Below, in pieces: positions 10,505-28,744 of a DNA stretch of 64,000 nt. The stretch spans positions 806,001 through 870,000 of the forward strand of contig JALBUN010000003.1 of the NCBI GenBank assembly GCA_025174535.1, given 5' to 3'. Source of the DNA: Cantharellus purpuraceus. Its lineage: Eukaryota > Basidiomycota > Agaricomycetes > Cantharellales > Hydnaceae. The stretch's first letter is position 1; each line of letters opens with the position of its first letter. The notes under the pieces are model-generated. The model was not told the origin of the DNA and made no database searches. It was given only the letters and a program-made list of their open reading frames with translations. The position numbers and the translations under genes are program-made.

Positions 10505-11424
10505 GTTGCAAGCATGTGTGGGGGGTGCCGGTAGGGATGCATCGTGGGGTGACTACACTTCCATCGGAGCTTGAAAACCCCTCCATCCGGCTCTCGCTAA
10601 GCAGCGCCGTCGAGCAGTTTCCTGTATTGTTCTCGGGCAAGTGATTCGATGGCCAATCATAGGCCTATTCTCAGCTGTTGTACAATGGTTCCTTTCATCC
10701 CCGGAGTTCTGTCGACATCACCGCACAAGGGACCCTGTAAGTACCACTACGTATGGGACTATCAAGATGTGGTTATATAGCTCGTACCAATGTGACTCCC
10801 ACCCAGTGGGAATCACATTAGTATGAGCTATATAACCACATCCCGTTAGACTCCACAGGGCCTCTAGGCAAACGATTGTCTTGTGCACTTGTTTTCCTAT
10901 CAAACCTGACAGATGGCACCTTCAAGTGGGTAATCTGTTCCTTACGTTCTTGTCACGTTTATGGGTTTTGTTGAACTAGGGCGAGAGTCGACATACCATG
11001 ATGAGGAGTATGCAGGAAGGGCTCTCCTTATAGCATTTGTAATTTCCGGAGTCATGGAGTGTGTGATCTCCTAGGGCCCGTCATAACCTAAGCGGCCCAG
11101 ATCTATAAATTCATTCCATTTGGGTGATGGACTAGGGTTTGGGAACCGGCACGTGTTGACGCTGCCTCAAGCTTGAGCCCGCCTTCCCCCACAAGAAGAA
11201 AGGAAAACGTGTTAATTGTGATGTCTGTACGTGATGTTGCTATTACAGCTGAAATACCATCACGCCACAGGCAGGTATAACAGAGCGCCATCCTTTGGCT
11301 CTTGACCTAAGTTCAGCCAATATTCCATTCCCACCTTTTACTGTCAGTAGGCTACTATGCTTTGTGTCCATACCATCACTGAAGTTGATGGTCTTTTGGA
11401 CACAGATACCTGAAGAATACACCC
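10505..11424. promoter_or_regulatory. Shared divergent promoter region, unit B
   Basis: Duplicate of the 8005-8786 spacer, longer because of the hairpin-bearing insertion. Overlapping short frames on both strands here are not convincing genes. No specific regulatory site is supported. Confidence 0.4.
10766..10842. repeat. 37-bp near-perfect inverted repeat (hairpin) with 3-nt loop
   Basis: The left arm 10766-10802 starts GATGTGGTTATATAGCTC; the right arm 10806-10842 is its reverse complement with three mismatches. The loop is CCA. Unit A lacks the insertion: its sequence runs from CCCTGCAAGTAC directly to CTTGTCC. A small foldback or MITE-like insertion after duplication is the simplest reading. 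Clear target-site duplications were not found. Confidence 0.75.
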
Positions 11425-11985
11425 ATGCCTGAGAAGAACAAGAACTGCTTCTACATAACACTTCAGCATCGCATGGAGAAACCTGGTTTCCATTGGGCAC
11501 TCTTGCTCGCACCCAAGCATCAGAGCGTTGACATCGACCAGAAAGACTCTCACCTTTTTCATGTGACGAACTCCATCCAACTTGGGACCAGCTTTGGTTC
11601 AAGTGGCGGATCCGAGTGGCGCTACGAGTGCAAGCCCGTCAATTCTATGCGCAGTCGGGCACTGGTTGCGAGACTTCTCGTTGCAAAGCTTCCGACAAGC
11701 ACCACAATAGACAACCATGCGGATCGTATCAATGAAATCCTTCGACACGTTCCAGTCGTTCAGAATGATCCGACATGGACGTGTCGAGTCTGGGTCGAGA
11801 ATGCGTTGGCTGCGTTGCGGCAGTCTGGCGGGTATCTTGCTACGATTCCGGAGTTGAGCAGTGGAAGCAAATTCGAGAGTGAGATCATTGATTTTGGGGA
11901 AAGGGCGAAGGCAAAAATCTTGAGGATGAAGATGCCAATCACTGATCCCTCGGACGTTCCTTTCAAAGACATTCGAATCCGGTAA
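11425..11985 (+). CDS. Uncharacterised 186-aa fungal protein, copy B (HWALL motif family)
   Basis: Intronless and exactly the same length as copy A, starting MPEKNKNCFYITLQHRM. It keeps 'GFHWALLLAPKHQS', 'DSHLFHVTN', 'RHVPVVQNDPTWTCRVWV' and 'ITDPSDVPFKDIRIR'. The variable stretch is near residues 50-65, where copy A has 'TYLPKIGLGPGGVPDW' and copy B 'SIQLGTSFGSSGGSEW'. Equal length, open frame and mostly conservative changes argue that both copies are under selection. Function unknown; context is the adjacent divergent phosphotransferase. Confidence 0.78.
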   Translation: MPEKNKNCFYITLQHRMEKPGFHWALLLAPKHQSVDIDQKDSHLFHVTNSIQLGTSFGSSGGSEWRYECKPVNSMRSRALVARLLVAKLPTSTTIDNHADRINEILRHVPVVQNDPTWTCRVWVENALAALRQSGGYLATIPELSSGSKFESEIIDFGERAKAKILRMKMPITDPSDVPFKDIRIR

Positions 11986-12417
11986 GGGACAGAAGCTTCA
12001 GAAGATATATTGTAGACGTGCGATGAGCAGCCAGCCAGTTCAAGGGCCGTTGATTTTCCCAGAATTAACCTCCTTGTTTGCCTACTTGTATGTACATGTA
12101 AGACTCTTTGAACGCAAACGATGGTCCGTATATATTGATGATCACATAAGATAAAGCAGTAACGACACGATGCTTGACGAATTTCATTCTGCACTGGCAG
12201 CTTATACCTTTGTTACCAGTGAATGATACTCAAGTGCACGGTTCCTTCATATACATTGTAACAACAGTATCGTATACTACTAGTATATATCATCAACTCA
12301 ACATGTTTCTTTGATTACACAATATTACTTGACAAGTTCTGTGATTAATGTCTCCAAATAAAATATTAGGGAAATATGCATGTTTCGCAAGACGCTCCTA
12401 CAATCAGCAGTAAACCT
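11986..12417. other. Intergenic
   Basis: AT-rich spacer between convergent genes (186-aa copy B and the small minus-strand gene). No gene or element recognised. Confidence 0.5.
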
Positions 12418-13017
12418 TTATTCATTGGCAGATATCGGAGCTTCTGGGTTTTGGAACAGTTCAGGGTTGCCCCTCAACGACAAGAACGAAATCTTGTCTA
12501 CGCCGTCACTGGTCACAACACTTCCAATAGCAGAGTTTCAGTGACTTCTGCCAGTTATCACACGTGATTGGTACTTACACGGCTGCCGAGGACACCTCAA
12601 ATTTTGTCGAATCCTTTGTGGTCCAAGCGAACGAGACCTGCACCGTGTCGTTCGAATGATCCTGGCGTTTGTGGAGACTGACGTCAATACCAACACTCAA
12701 CCAATAGTATTATAACCACGACGAACCTGGTAGCCGTTGGACGTTCCATGGGCGTGGAATGTCACTGTATCAGGGTTGTAATGACGTTGGAGATCGAGGA
12801 GCTTTTCCTTCAGCCCATCTCGATTGACGTGCGCCCCATCGACCAGACCTGTGGCATCGGTGGTAAAGGTGTTATTGAACCGAGTGCTGAACAGGTCAAT
12901 AGGCCCAGGACCAGTAGGGATGCTCGATGGGGGAAAGGAGATGTGGGGTGCACTCAGGAGTGAGGCGAGTGCCTTTTCAACCCAGACAGCAGCAGTAGAG
13001 GGAGTTGTTTGATTCAT
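12418..13017 (-). CDS. Small hypothetical protein, possible SnoaL/NTF2-like fold
   Basis: The start is the ATG at 13017 (MNQTTPSTAAVWVEKALASL). Three exons: 12727-13017, 12579-12661 and 12418-12508, with introns 12662-12726 and 12509-12578 (donor GTAAGT). They join in frame to end 'NPELFQNPEAPISANE'. The middle contains 'ATGLVDGAHVNRDGLKEKL' and then 'VQVSFAWTTKDSTKFEV'. A helix followed by strands with a 'G..v.rdglke.l' segment is reminiscent of NTF2-like/SnoaL domains, but there is no diagnostic motif. Small and probably cytosolic. Function not assignable. Confidence 0.62.
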
Positions 13018-13447
13018 GGAGAAGATTCGATGGTGTTTGGTTCTGAGCCAACTCGAAGAGCCTTTATATATGCTGAGACCAGGCGCCCCGACTGACCTGC
13101 ATCTGACGGCGGCGAACAGCACACTCATTACGAATAATCTGTCAGAACGTTTGCCGTGGACTAGGGGGAACACAGCAGTGGAAACCCGTGGCCCGTCGAC
13201 TGCAACCGGTGCTCGGCGAAGACTACGGTCTTTCTTATAATGGCGCTGAGAAACACAGGCACCCGACCGGGTGTGGAAGGCAGACGCGCATATAAACGCT
13301 GACGGTATAGGAGATCAAGTGCCTCCTAAGGGTTTTGATTTGTAATGTTTCTCCGACTGCGGATACATCAATCATTATCTATTCTACCAGGACATTTTAC
13401 TAGATCCAATAAATACAGGTGTTCCACCAGTGAGCTACATTTTTACA
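13018..13447. other. Intergenic; upstream of the small gene and downstream of SEC24
   Basis: No gene recognised. The extended frame upstream of the ATG at 13017 is not needed for the small protein. Confidence 0.5.
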
Positions 13448-16400
13448 TCAGGAATCGCTGTTACGTTTTAGCGGAGCTTCAACATCACTCACCGTTAGAT
13501 TGATCTGCTTATGCACAAAACATAAATCTATGCAAGGACATCGTTAACATTTAATTTCTGATCCGGTAACAGGAACACTTGCAATCGACATAAGACATGG
13601 CATCATTGTTCTGATCTTCCATCAGCATGTCGCTGAAGTCAAGTTCTGTCGCATCCATGTCTTGTCGAGCGATTGATAATTTCAATTTGCGCCCTAATTG
13701 TCTTTCCCGATGTGATAGAATGTGATGAACTTGAGTCGAGAAGTGAGTCGAAAGACTCGGCAGGCGAGGCTGCAAAGTAAGCTTGAGGAGCAGGTATAAG
13801 AGAAGCAAAGAAATCTTACCTTAGCAGCCCTGATGTCGTGGAGAGACTCAACACCATAAAGGTCTCTAAGGAGCTGGGGTGACACGGAGCCTCCAATCCA
13901 AAGGATGATTTGTTCACCATTATCTGGGGCGGCGACTGTCTGATAAAATAGAGAAAGATCTAAATAGATTTACCAGCGAGATATAAGCCATTGCTCTCCA
14001 TCCAAACGTAGCTATTCCGCATGAGTGCTGGTAATTGAATGCGACCAGTAGTAGGGTCTGGCATACAGGCATCGTCTGTTAAATCATAGAGCGCTAGCAT
14101 CCGAGGATAGAGGTATTGCATAGTCGCGGTAACGCCATATGACATGATCCTGTGGGCATGAAAGTTGCGAACGTCCGAAACCACATTTCGTCCTGACGTG
14201 AAACAAAGTACTTGGTTCTAACATGGCAGATTATTCTTTCGAGTTTCGTACTGACCTTTGATTGCGCGACATTTTAATATTGTCAGAGTATACAGCGGAA
14301 GCAGTTTGAACTGCTCCGGCAGAACGAGCTGAAGAAATTGAACATTAGCACCGACTACTGATTCGAAAATAGATATTGTGGAACCTGTGACGGCACGGAA
14401 GATGCTGAACAATTTCTTCGGTATGCCAACAGGAGAGTGGCACACTTCTCTGTGAGGCTCTCGCGGATACTGCGGAGCGTACGCGATACCATAGAAGTAG
14501 TAGCTAAGAAGATTTAGTGAACCGAGTAGTGGCAATGGAGGACTGTTTCAATTACCTTTTCTGAGCCAATACGTTACCACGGCCTCCTGATCCGCACGAC
14601 GAAATACATTGCCCGCGAGACTCGACACGGAGATTGCGATGTTACACGTTCTCACACGGCGTTCGCCGGATGCAGTTGTGTACAAAACGGCACTTTGTAG
14701 ATAAGCGTCTGAACGCTCATCCAATGGATTTCCCGAGTGCTCAAATGAGACGCAAAAGGCCTTGTCGGCGTCGCATGTGCCCATATTCACCTCAGTAGAA
14801 GATCGTTGGTGTATATTTCCAAGGTATTCAACGACTCGAAGTCCTACCAAAATTCCGTTTCAAATCAAGAAGCCAAACCAGTCAGCAGGGCACTGACGAA
14901 CCTTTTGAGCAACGAACTCGCATCAAGCAATTGTACACAGTTTCGCGCGAAATGAATCGCCGAAGCTGAGAAATTAGGACTTCTTCATCAAGAAACCGAT
15001 TGTACCGCGGGTGGAAAAATAGCTCTCCACCCGTAAGTGATGGAACAATTGCTTGATGGTTTAATCAATCAGTTCAACTATGAGGCATCATATCAGAGAA
15101 GTCCATATTCACCAATTGAGCCCAAATCCATCGGGTGAGTGGGTACCACAAAAAGACTTACACCGATACCTTCCTCAGCGCACTCTTCACCTAAGTCCCG
15201 CCAGAAAGTGTTCCGTGGGACGAACAGTGTCTTTTCCTTTTCAGTCCCGTACAAGTTAGATTCGTCTTCCTCTCGACGTCCAAGTGCACCACTACCAATT
15301 GTAGGCATGGAAGACTGAAAACAAATAATCTGTCCTCCGCGCCCTGCCTTTCGAAAATCACCGACGTTAGTATAATTCAGAAAGAAAGAAATACAAAACA
15401 GCTTGCCAAGGAAGCCAATGATGCGCATAAAGCAGATCCCAAGGCACTTTCGCGCACAAAAGTCTCAGCAAATCGTTGAGGTATCGATTTCAAAAGACCT
15501 TCAATAACTTGTCTACGCATTGTGTTGAGTCGCGTATTTCGATAAAGTGAATAGAAAGCTCTACCGTGATTTTTGGGGAGAGGCAAACATCTCTTCCCGA
15601 AGTGGTACAAAAACCTCGTCAATATCCGCTACAACATGCATGCTTGCTTTGTCCAAATCCCTCTGCCATAAAAGTAAGGGTTTTGTGTGACCAAGGTAAT
15701 ATTCTCGTTTACTACACGTACGGATAAGTTGTAAAAGTGCAATGTCTGATCGAATGTGATTACCGCAATTTGATTCTCCAACGGAAAACAGGGATCCCGA
15801 AAAGCTGGTTGGTCAACGTGCTCGTCACTCGTGGAGCCATATAACATGTTGATCAAACTCGTGCAGGCAGAATGAACCAGGCCTGAGTGCATGGCTTCAT
15901 AGCTCACATCAATCGCGAACACAAACCGCATGGATTGAGGTTGACGGTTGGAAACCGACAGGGGATGAGGTGCGCAATACAGCGGCATAAGATGTGGATC
16001 CGGCTGAGCTGCCCAATATCCTTCAGGAACAGTGAAGTCGACGGTGCCTCTGCAGAGTTCGGGACGTTGTAAGTGATCTAATCGACGAAGATTTGGGTCC
16101 AAACCGCAGAAGTATTCTGGGCTGACTGGCACGCAGCATGCGCTTTCCTGTCACATCACTGCGAGCTTGACGTATTATCAAGTGCATACCTTCTGTCTCA
16201 AACTCACAGAAATTACATCTCCAATTCGACCCTCCATTCACAAAGGCGCACCATGGATTTATGTATGCTCGGCACCAGGGTTGGGAACACCGTGGGGGAC
16301 CATTATCACCAAAATCGACGAGAGGGATAGCCTCCTCCTCGGGTTGTTGTGCTGCGAAAGGCTGGATTATTGCCGCAAGGGGGATATCGCAAGTGATCGC

Positions 16401-16906
16401 CAGATCCGAGGAGTCTGGCATTGCGTAGGTTGTGAGCCGCAGGAACCGTGGCGTTGAAATGCCTGCCAGAGCGGGTGAATGGCTAGGCGGGAGGAGAAGA
16501 GTAGCGGCTAACCCTGATCTATTGCATGATAGTCAGAGCCCGAAAGCGGCACCGGCTGTTGAGAAGTGCATGTCATGTATGATTGGCTAGACCATAACGC
16601 TTGATCTTCTTCGGCAACATCGATGGGCGAAGGAATCTGCTCTGGGTCGATGTGAGACCGTAAACCTAATTCAACGTTAAGCAGCCATGAAAGCCTGAGA
16701 ATCGCTTTACTTGCCTTTGAACGGTTGCCCTGCACTGTGTGGTGGCTGTCGAATGTGGCGATCCATGCATCAGTGCGAAGGTTAGGCGGAGTTTCATTGT
16801 CGCATAATGCTTCGGAGGTTGACCATCCTGCACACGTAAGTGTGCATTTCTCATTTGCGCACCTCAGGCCTACACAACATTGGATTATTCTAGCTATTTC
16901 AGACAT
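13448..16906 (-). CDS. SEC24-family COPII cargo adaptor (Sec24C/D or Lst1/Sfb3-like)
   Basis: SEC24 pairs with SEC23 in the inner COPII coat and selects cargo at ER exit sites. Reading leftward: '[20 protein letters not shown]' and '[18 protein letters not shown]'; zinc finger '[14 protein letters not shown] ... NWRCNFC'; 'EYFCGLDPN', '[13 protein letters not shown]'; trunk '[17 protein letters not shown]', '[13 protein letters not shown]', 'DEVFVPL', '[14 protein letters not shown]'; beta-sandwich '[13 protein letters not shown]', '[19 protein letters not shown]'; helical '[13 protein letters not shown]'; gelsolin-like '[17 protein letters not shown]'; C-terminus '[17 protein letters not shown]'. 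That C-terminus requires a GC-AG intron at 13528-13582. 'TEKEKTLF' and '[11 protein letters not shown]' favour the Sec24C/D-Lst1 branch. At least ten exons. The N-terminal exon(s) above about 16680 are uncertain. The first zinc pair is spaced C-x4-C instead of C-x2-C. Confidence 0.9.
13528..13582 (-). other. GC-AG intron near the SEC24 C-terminus
   Basis: The minus-strand donor is GCAAGT after TAT GTC GAT T; the acceptor is GCATAG before AT TTA TGT. Splicing yields [16 protein letters not shown], the usual SEC24 ending. Reading through gives [12 protein letters not shown] and an early stop. Confidence 0.75.
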
Positions 16907-17137
16907 ACAGAGAACATTTGTAATGTCGATAGCAGAGAGATTTCTACTGACTTCACAAAATGTCTCCCCGTGAAAGACGAGAACTCAAGTCGTAGCCAAT
17001 GGCGAAGTGTGAAAGCCGCGCATCTACCACAAATCCCTGGAAGGAAAGAAGTGATTAGATTGTATGTGGAGCTAATCGACGGCTTAATGCCAACCTTTTC
17101 AGCGTATGCTGAATGGTGTCGTTACAACAAGTGGTAG

Positions 17138-18157
17138 TTATGAGAGTAAAGAATGGACGACACCTTGTAATTCTTGTTGAAGCTTGTCCAGTCGGATGAC
17201 TCGAGGGACGACGAATTCACCCTGTTCGAGAAATTGCTTGGGCAGGCGCTCATATGCACTGGCGTCATCGACAGGCACCCGTAGGGTCACGAGCTTCATA
17301 TTGGCAGAGGTCATACCTGGAGAGCTCATCGATGTCAGCTCATATCATACAAAGCTCTGCACGCAGAGGCCAGCGGTGCAGATCGAATGAATAACTGCGG
17401 ACCAGGATCGCTAACCATCAATGGCGACGCTTCAACGACACCGTCTGCTTCGAAACCTGTTTCTTCTTTGAGCTCCCGGATAGCTGTTCGTTCCGGCGTT
17501 TCTCCCTCATCTATCAGACCTGATACGCGGAATTTCAACTTCAGAATCAAGAGATTGAATGCACGACAATGTACCGGCAGGCAACTCTAGAATTGCGGCA
17601 TCAATTAGAGGCCACACGCGGGAGTGACCACTCCCACCTATGACATATTTCTTCACAGGAGGACGAAACTGTTCGATTATAATGGTAGCTGGAGGCGATT
17701 TATCTTTGGGTTGCAAGAGCGCCAATATTGCCACAGCTATTAGAAATGTCAACGCTGTGTGCACTGGCAGACTCAGAGCATATAAGACAGCCCAACCATC
17801 AACGCCAGTGGACCCTCGCGTTTTCCTCTCCGCAGCTTCCCACAATCGCTGTGACAAATGATTAACTTTGATCAATGCCGTTTACTATGGTAAACCCTTA
17901 TATACCTCCCGTCCTTCTTGGTCGCGGAATTTAATTCGTTTGAGCGTTACCCACTTTGCCTCCGACGTGGGTAACTCTTCGCTGGATATTATTTGCGGCT
18001 TTCTGGACATGCTATGCACATAGGCTAATGTGTGGGGTAAAGCTTGGCGTGATGGTAGACGATGCGAACGAAGTACAGGATACCTCAATCGCATGCCAGT
18101 CGGGCTGCGAAAAATTAACTCGTCAAAGGAGCTGAAGCTGGGGCTGAAGTTCTGCAT
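17138..18157 (-). CDS. Nudix hydrolase, ADP-ribose/ADP-sugar pyrophosphatase type
   Basis: Proteins of this type (YSA1/NUDT5) hydrolyse ADP-ribose to AMP and ribose-5-phosphate. The Nudix box is intact: '[14 protein letters not shown]' followed by '[13 protein letters not shown]' (G-x5-E-x7-REL-x-EE-x-G-F). Upstream are '[18 protein letters not shown]', typical of the NUDT5/YSA1 N-terminus, and '[14 protein letters not shown]' with 'ILELPAG'. Downstream is '[12 protein letters not shown]'-like sequence ('[13 protein letters not shown]'), matching the family's GEFxEV region. Six or more short exons are joined by frame. The longest frame starts at 18157 (MQNFSPSF..., possibly a targeting leader); an internal ATG at 18010 ([14 protein letters not shown]) fits the usual family length better. 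It is followed on the same strand by SEC24, probably a separate transcript. Confidence 0.85.
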
Positions 18158-18698
18158 GCTATGAGGATCCGAGTTTATCGCAACCCCATCGATGCAGGAC
18201 TAATGTATCATTTGTATAATCCGCCACCAACATTTTGTATCAAGACTCGAGGTCTAAGTGGCGTTCTCTCGTGGTTAACGGCCTTATCCACCTCGCTGTC
18301 TCTTCTCACTCGCAGACTCCAAGATCTTATCACTATTTCTCTGGAGTGCGATGATCGTGTTAACGTAACCATTATTGCAAACAGCTATCCCGTGCGCGGC
18401 GCGGAGCCGAGTTACCACGGGGCGATTGGTTTTGCAAACCTTACTGTACTTCGTCTCACGTGAAGTCGGCTCAGACGCCCCAACCTCCTGTGATGTATTA
18501 TCTAGGACTTAATGCCGTAGGTCGATCGTGGTCTTCCGACATCGATTTCTGTGGAATCCTGGTCAGAATTGCAACAGTAGGCACTCAGTCTCACTCATTT
18601 CAATCAGGTCACAGTGCTTTTTCTATGCAGTGTAGAATTCGACCTAATGCCAATGATGTACAATTGTGGAGGAAGAAGCCACGGGACTAGCAGAGAGG
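18158..18698. other. Intergenic between Nudix gene and ABC transporter 3' end
   Basis: Short frames on the plus strand lack family features or codon constraint. No gene supported. Confidence 0.45.
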
Positions 18699-25728
<7,030 letters not shown>

Positions 25729-27098
25729 AGCAAGTCTTCGAAGAGTTATAAAAGTTCACCTTACCTATACTCGCTCAAGACTATAAGCACTCGGTCCCCG
25801 GCACCGCGGGGGTTTCACAGGCGCTTGTTCACCGATACGCAGAGTCTCCCAGGCGGTGGCGGTACCGTAACCAGTCACGCCGCACTGACTCATGCTAAGA
25901 CACACTACACAACTCCTTATCTATCCTGCACGTGTCACGTGTGCTTCAAGTCAGACTGCAGTATCATAGTCAAAAGCAGTGTTTTGAGCCAACGCGAAGT
26001 CTCACTGGAAGGCGCCAGAACAGATCCGATTGTCCTTCTCCAAGTGAACGGCCTGTTTAGCCTTATTCAGTGCTCCAGGCCTCAATCGAGCCCCGGGGCT
26101 TTCAGTAGATCGTCGTGACTCGGACAACACGCATGGTAAGTTTGCCGGTGCTCTCGGTAAATCTTCATATGGAAGACGACGACGCCTGGTCCCGAAGCGC
26201 CAATTTGGCAATGGGATGTCGATCAGGTCTGTGAGAAGCACTGCAAAGCATTCACCCGCATGCTGTCGTTCACTGCTCCGACCGTCTACCCACTGCACCG
26301 TGCAAGGAATATGTCTAGACGAATGACAGTGACTGATCCGTTTGTTGGTGAGTCATTTAAATTGGCCTGTGAACATGTACGATGCCTGCATCACGATGGG
26401 ATGATACTGTCAGGGACTACCAAAAAGACAGTTGTCCCAGTCTTGACGCATGTGAGCCTGGTTCGCATAGTCCCAGTACTGACTTTGCCCGGGTAGATGA
26501 CCCATTCCTAGAATCTACATCACCACGTGTCTAAGCATATTTATGGCTGCTTCGTCGATGTCAAGTCACAGCTTCGAATTGAGGGACCGGCGACATGTGA
26601 CATTGTATCCTTCGATTGATATACGACTGTCATACTTGACGGACGCTCTCGGATCCACAGGAACCTTTCGGGAACAGGCACTCTAATTGATGGTCAATGA
26701 AATTCTAAAGCAATGAAATCAGATGCACGCCGGGCCTGAGGTGATTTCATGTCGCATGTCGTCATAGCACTTGCTAGCACCAGAGGAACATTATGACCTT
26801 ACCACCAACTACTATTTTCTGCTCCAGCATTATGAGTAGCACAATCTTAGCTCTCCCAACTACATAGTAACCAGGTCCCCGCTCGGGCTAGACCATCAAA
26901 TCACCCCTGTAAAAGACACAGAAACGAGTATCTGCGTATCCCCAATGAGATGTACCACCGATGCACAGAGTGCTGTGATGTGATGCGGTTTTATAGCCCA
27001 TATCCCCGCAGAGAACTGATTATGAGCTTTGAAAGAAAATGTCGAGGGGGTAGTAGTCCAATGATAGACAAACGGTTCCTGGCCGACCGACCGACGTC
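25729..27098. other. 1.4-kb intergenic region
   Basis: No gene supported. Frames near 25825-26496 are short and show no family motif. It lies between two minus-strand genes, so it should hold the ABC transporter promoter and the CWC26 3' end. Confidence 0.45.
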
Positions 27099-28151
27099 TT
27101 ACATATCCTCAACACTCCACGCATGTGCCTCGTTGCCAGACCGTTTCCTCGCATTGAGCGATTGAAACAATGTCTTCTCAAATCCGTTTGATCGGTCTGT
27201 GGATAGCAGTTGAATCATCAGTACTGAAAATACATCTCCGCAAGAATGTGTACGCACCCACACCGTCCCATCGATATCCCGGCTGGATGGCGAATCGGTT
27301 AGGCGGTGGGGTTGGCCCATTGTACGTCGGTCTGCGGGGGCCTTTGGTACCCCGTTTCTGAGGAGGAATAGATAAGAGTGAAAGCCAAATGTATAGGCCG
27401 AGCAACTCACGGTAAGAAATGCAGCGGCCGGGTCATTCCATCGTTGTTGCGCCTTCTGCTCCTCATTAAGCTCCTTATCATCGGCATATCTTGGTGTGCG
27501 GCGAATCAGGAGGGGTAAAGTGATAGCTTTGACGGCATACCTTGCCAAGTCTCGCGCTTTCTCCTTCTCAAACTCAGCTTTCCGTTTCTCTGCTTCGCCT
27601 CGCTGAACGAGCCCCTTTCCCCATTCCATCTTCTTGGCCTCTCTCTCCTCTTGCTCTCTGCGGAGTCTTGCGGCCTCTGCTCTTGCAGCTTTAGTGTCGA
27701 TTTTGCGTCCCGAGGAATCTCGGTAGACCGTTTCTTCTGCCTCCGTGTGCTTCTCCACCTGTTCCACCTCCTTCTTCCCAAACCTCTTTTTGACCTGCGC
27801 GGCTGTCAAAAGCCCGCCCGCTGCGGGGTCCTCGGTCTCTACAACCGTTGGCTGCTCGTCGGCTGGTGGTGGCTCCTCAGACTTGATCCCTTCCCGCAGG
27901 GTCTCCCATCCTTCGCCAGCCTTGCGCTTCTTAAAGGTGCGATCACTGGCAACGAGGACTTCTGCCTCTTCGTCTGCCTCTTCTTGACCTTGATCTCCCC
28001 ACCCGCCATCCTCGTCCTTGAGGAGATAGCCGCCTGACATGCCTGCCTCGTCTGCCTTGCGTTTCTTCTTTTTCTTTTGTGGGGCCGTGCGTGACAAAAT
28101 GGCATCGGCCTTTGGCCCAGACATGTACTTTTGCGCCAGATAAGCTTGCAT
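27099..28151 (-). CDS. CWC26: Pre-mRNA-splicing factor CWC26/Bud13
   Basis: Bud13 is a subunit of the RES complex (with Pml1 and Snu17) on the activated spliceosome, where it aids splicing and retention of unspliced pre-mRNA. The start is the ATG at 28151 ([19 protein letters not shown]). Lys-rich stretches follow ('[12 protein letters not shown]'), then '[12 protein letters not shown]' (the family's 'YRDxxGrkid'), a charged coiled-coil region ('[19 protein letters not shown]'), and the C-terminal Bud13 domain: '[12 protein letters not shown]', '[18 protein letters not shown]', '[18 protein letters not shown]', ending '[11 protein letters not shown]'. Two introns: 27358-27410 (GTGAGT donor) and 27197-27257 (GTGCGT donor), both fixed by the domain. 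Complete. Nuclear. Confidence 0.95.
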   Translation of the reverse strand: MQAYLAQKYMSGPKADAILSRTAPQKKKKKRKADEAGMSGGYLLKDEDGGWGDQGQEEADEEAEVLVASDRTFKKRKAGEGWETLREGIKSEEPPPADEQPTVVETEDPAAGGLLTAAQVKKRFGKKEVEQVEKHTEAEETVYRDSSGRKIDTKAARAEAARLRREQEEREAKKMEWGKGLVQRGEAEKRKAEFEKEKARDLARYAVKAITLPLLIRRTPRYADDKELNEEQKAQQRWNDPAAAFLTVSCSAYTFGFHSYLFLLRNGVPKAPADRRTMGQPHRLTDSPSSRDIDGTVWVRTHSCGDVFSVLMIQLLSTDRSNGFEKTLFQSLNARKRSGNEAHAWSVEDM

Positions 28152-28744
28152 GGCTGTGGGGGTGAGGGCGGCTGCTGTGTGGCTTATATAATGCCACAAA
28201 TCGCATATTCCACCCTGATCGCCACTGCAGTCACGGTGGGCTACTTTACAGTCTGGCTGCAAAAGTGTGCGTTCAGAATGGCGGTCTTCTGCTGTGCTCG
28301 TAAGGCAGGCTCAAATGGGATTGAGCTCCATCACCGTGATCATCATTGGGCACGACAGTGACATATCGACTGTTTGGAGTGCGAACCGCGTGAGCTGTCC
28401 GTGTCGGCACAAGGCAGCATCCGTGTTTGGCGCTGTGAGCACTACTCTAATCATGATCTCCTTCAGCCGCCGTCAATCCCAAGGCTGTGCAGTATGTTAG
28501 AGGACTCCGTGCTCATCATCGTATACATTCCTGTACTTACTTCAACGAATGTGCCGTGTTCACGGGCGAATACCACTCGGTGGCTACGCTTTCCATTAAT
28601 TTTTTGCCTCCTCAGCCCAGGCGGCGCACTCTGCGGTTGCGAGAGGTGCTATATACGTATTTCTCACGTCAAGCTTCAATATAGCTGAGTACCCCCCGCT
28701 TTAAATCCCCCCCCTTCACACATACCACCACCCCTCGTGCTGCA
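28152..28744. promoter_or_regulatory. Divergent intergenic region between CWC26 and the 28745 gene
   Basis: It separates two divergently transcribed genes and should carry both promoters. C-rich runs lie just upstream of 28745 (near 28691-28735). No recognised site. Confidence 0.4.

Larger units (their letters stand above)
9519..12010. repeat. Tandem duplication, unit B
   Basis: Second copy of the 7028-9420 unit, directly adjacent and in the same orientation. It differs by a roughly 110-bp insertion holding a near-perfect hairpin (10766-10842), absent from the matching place in unit A (near 8255-8270). Confidence 0.85.

Noticed and set aside
12418..13017. Similarity of 'VWVEKALASL' in the small minus-strand gene to 'VWVENALAAL' in the 186-aa proteins
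   Set aside because: The match is only about ten residues, and the rest of the two proteins does not align. Coincidence is more likely than homology.
25825..26496. Small genes in the spacer upstream of the ABC transporter
   Set aside because: Short competing frames on both strands without motifs, introns or compositional support.
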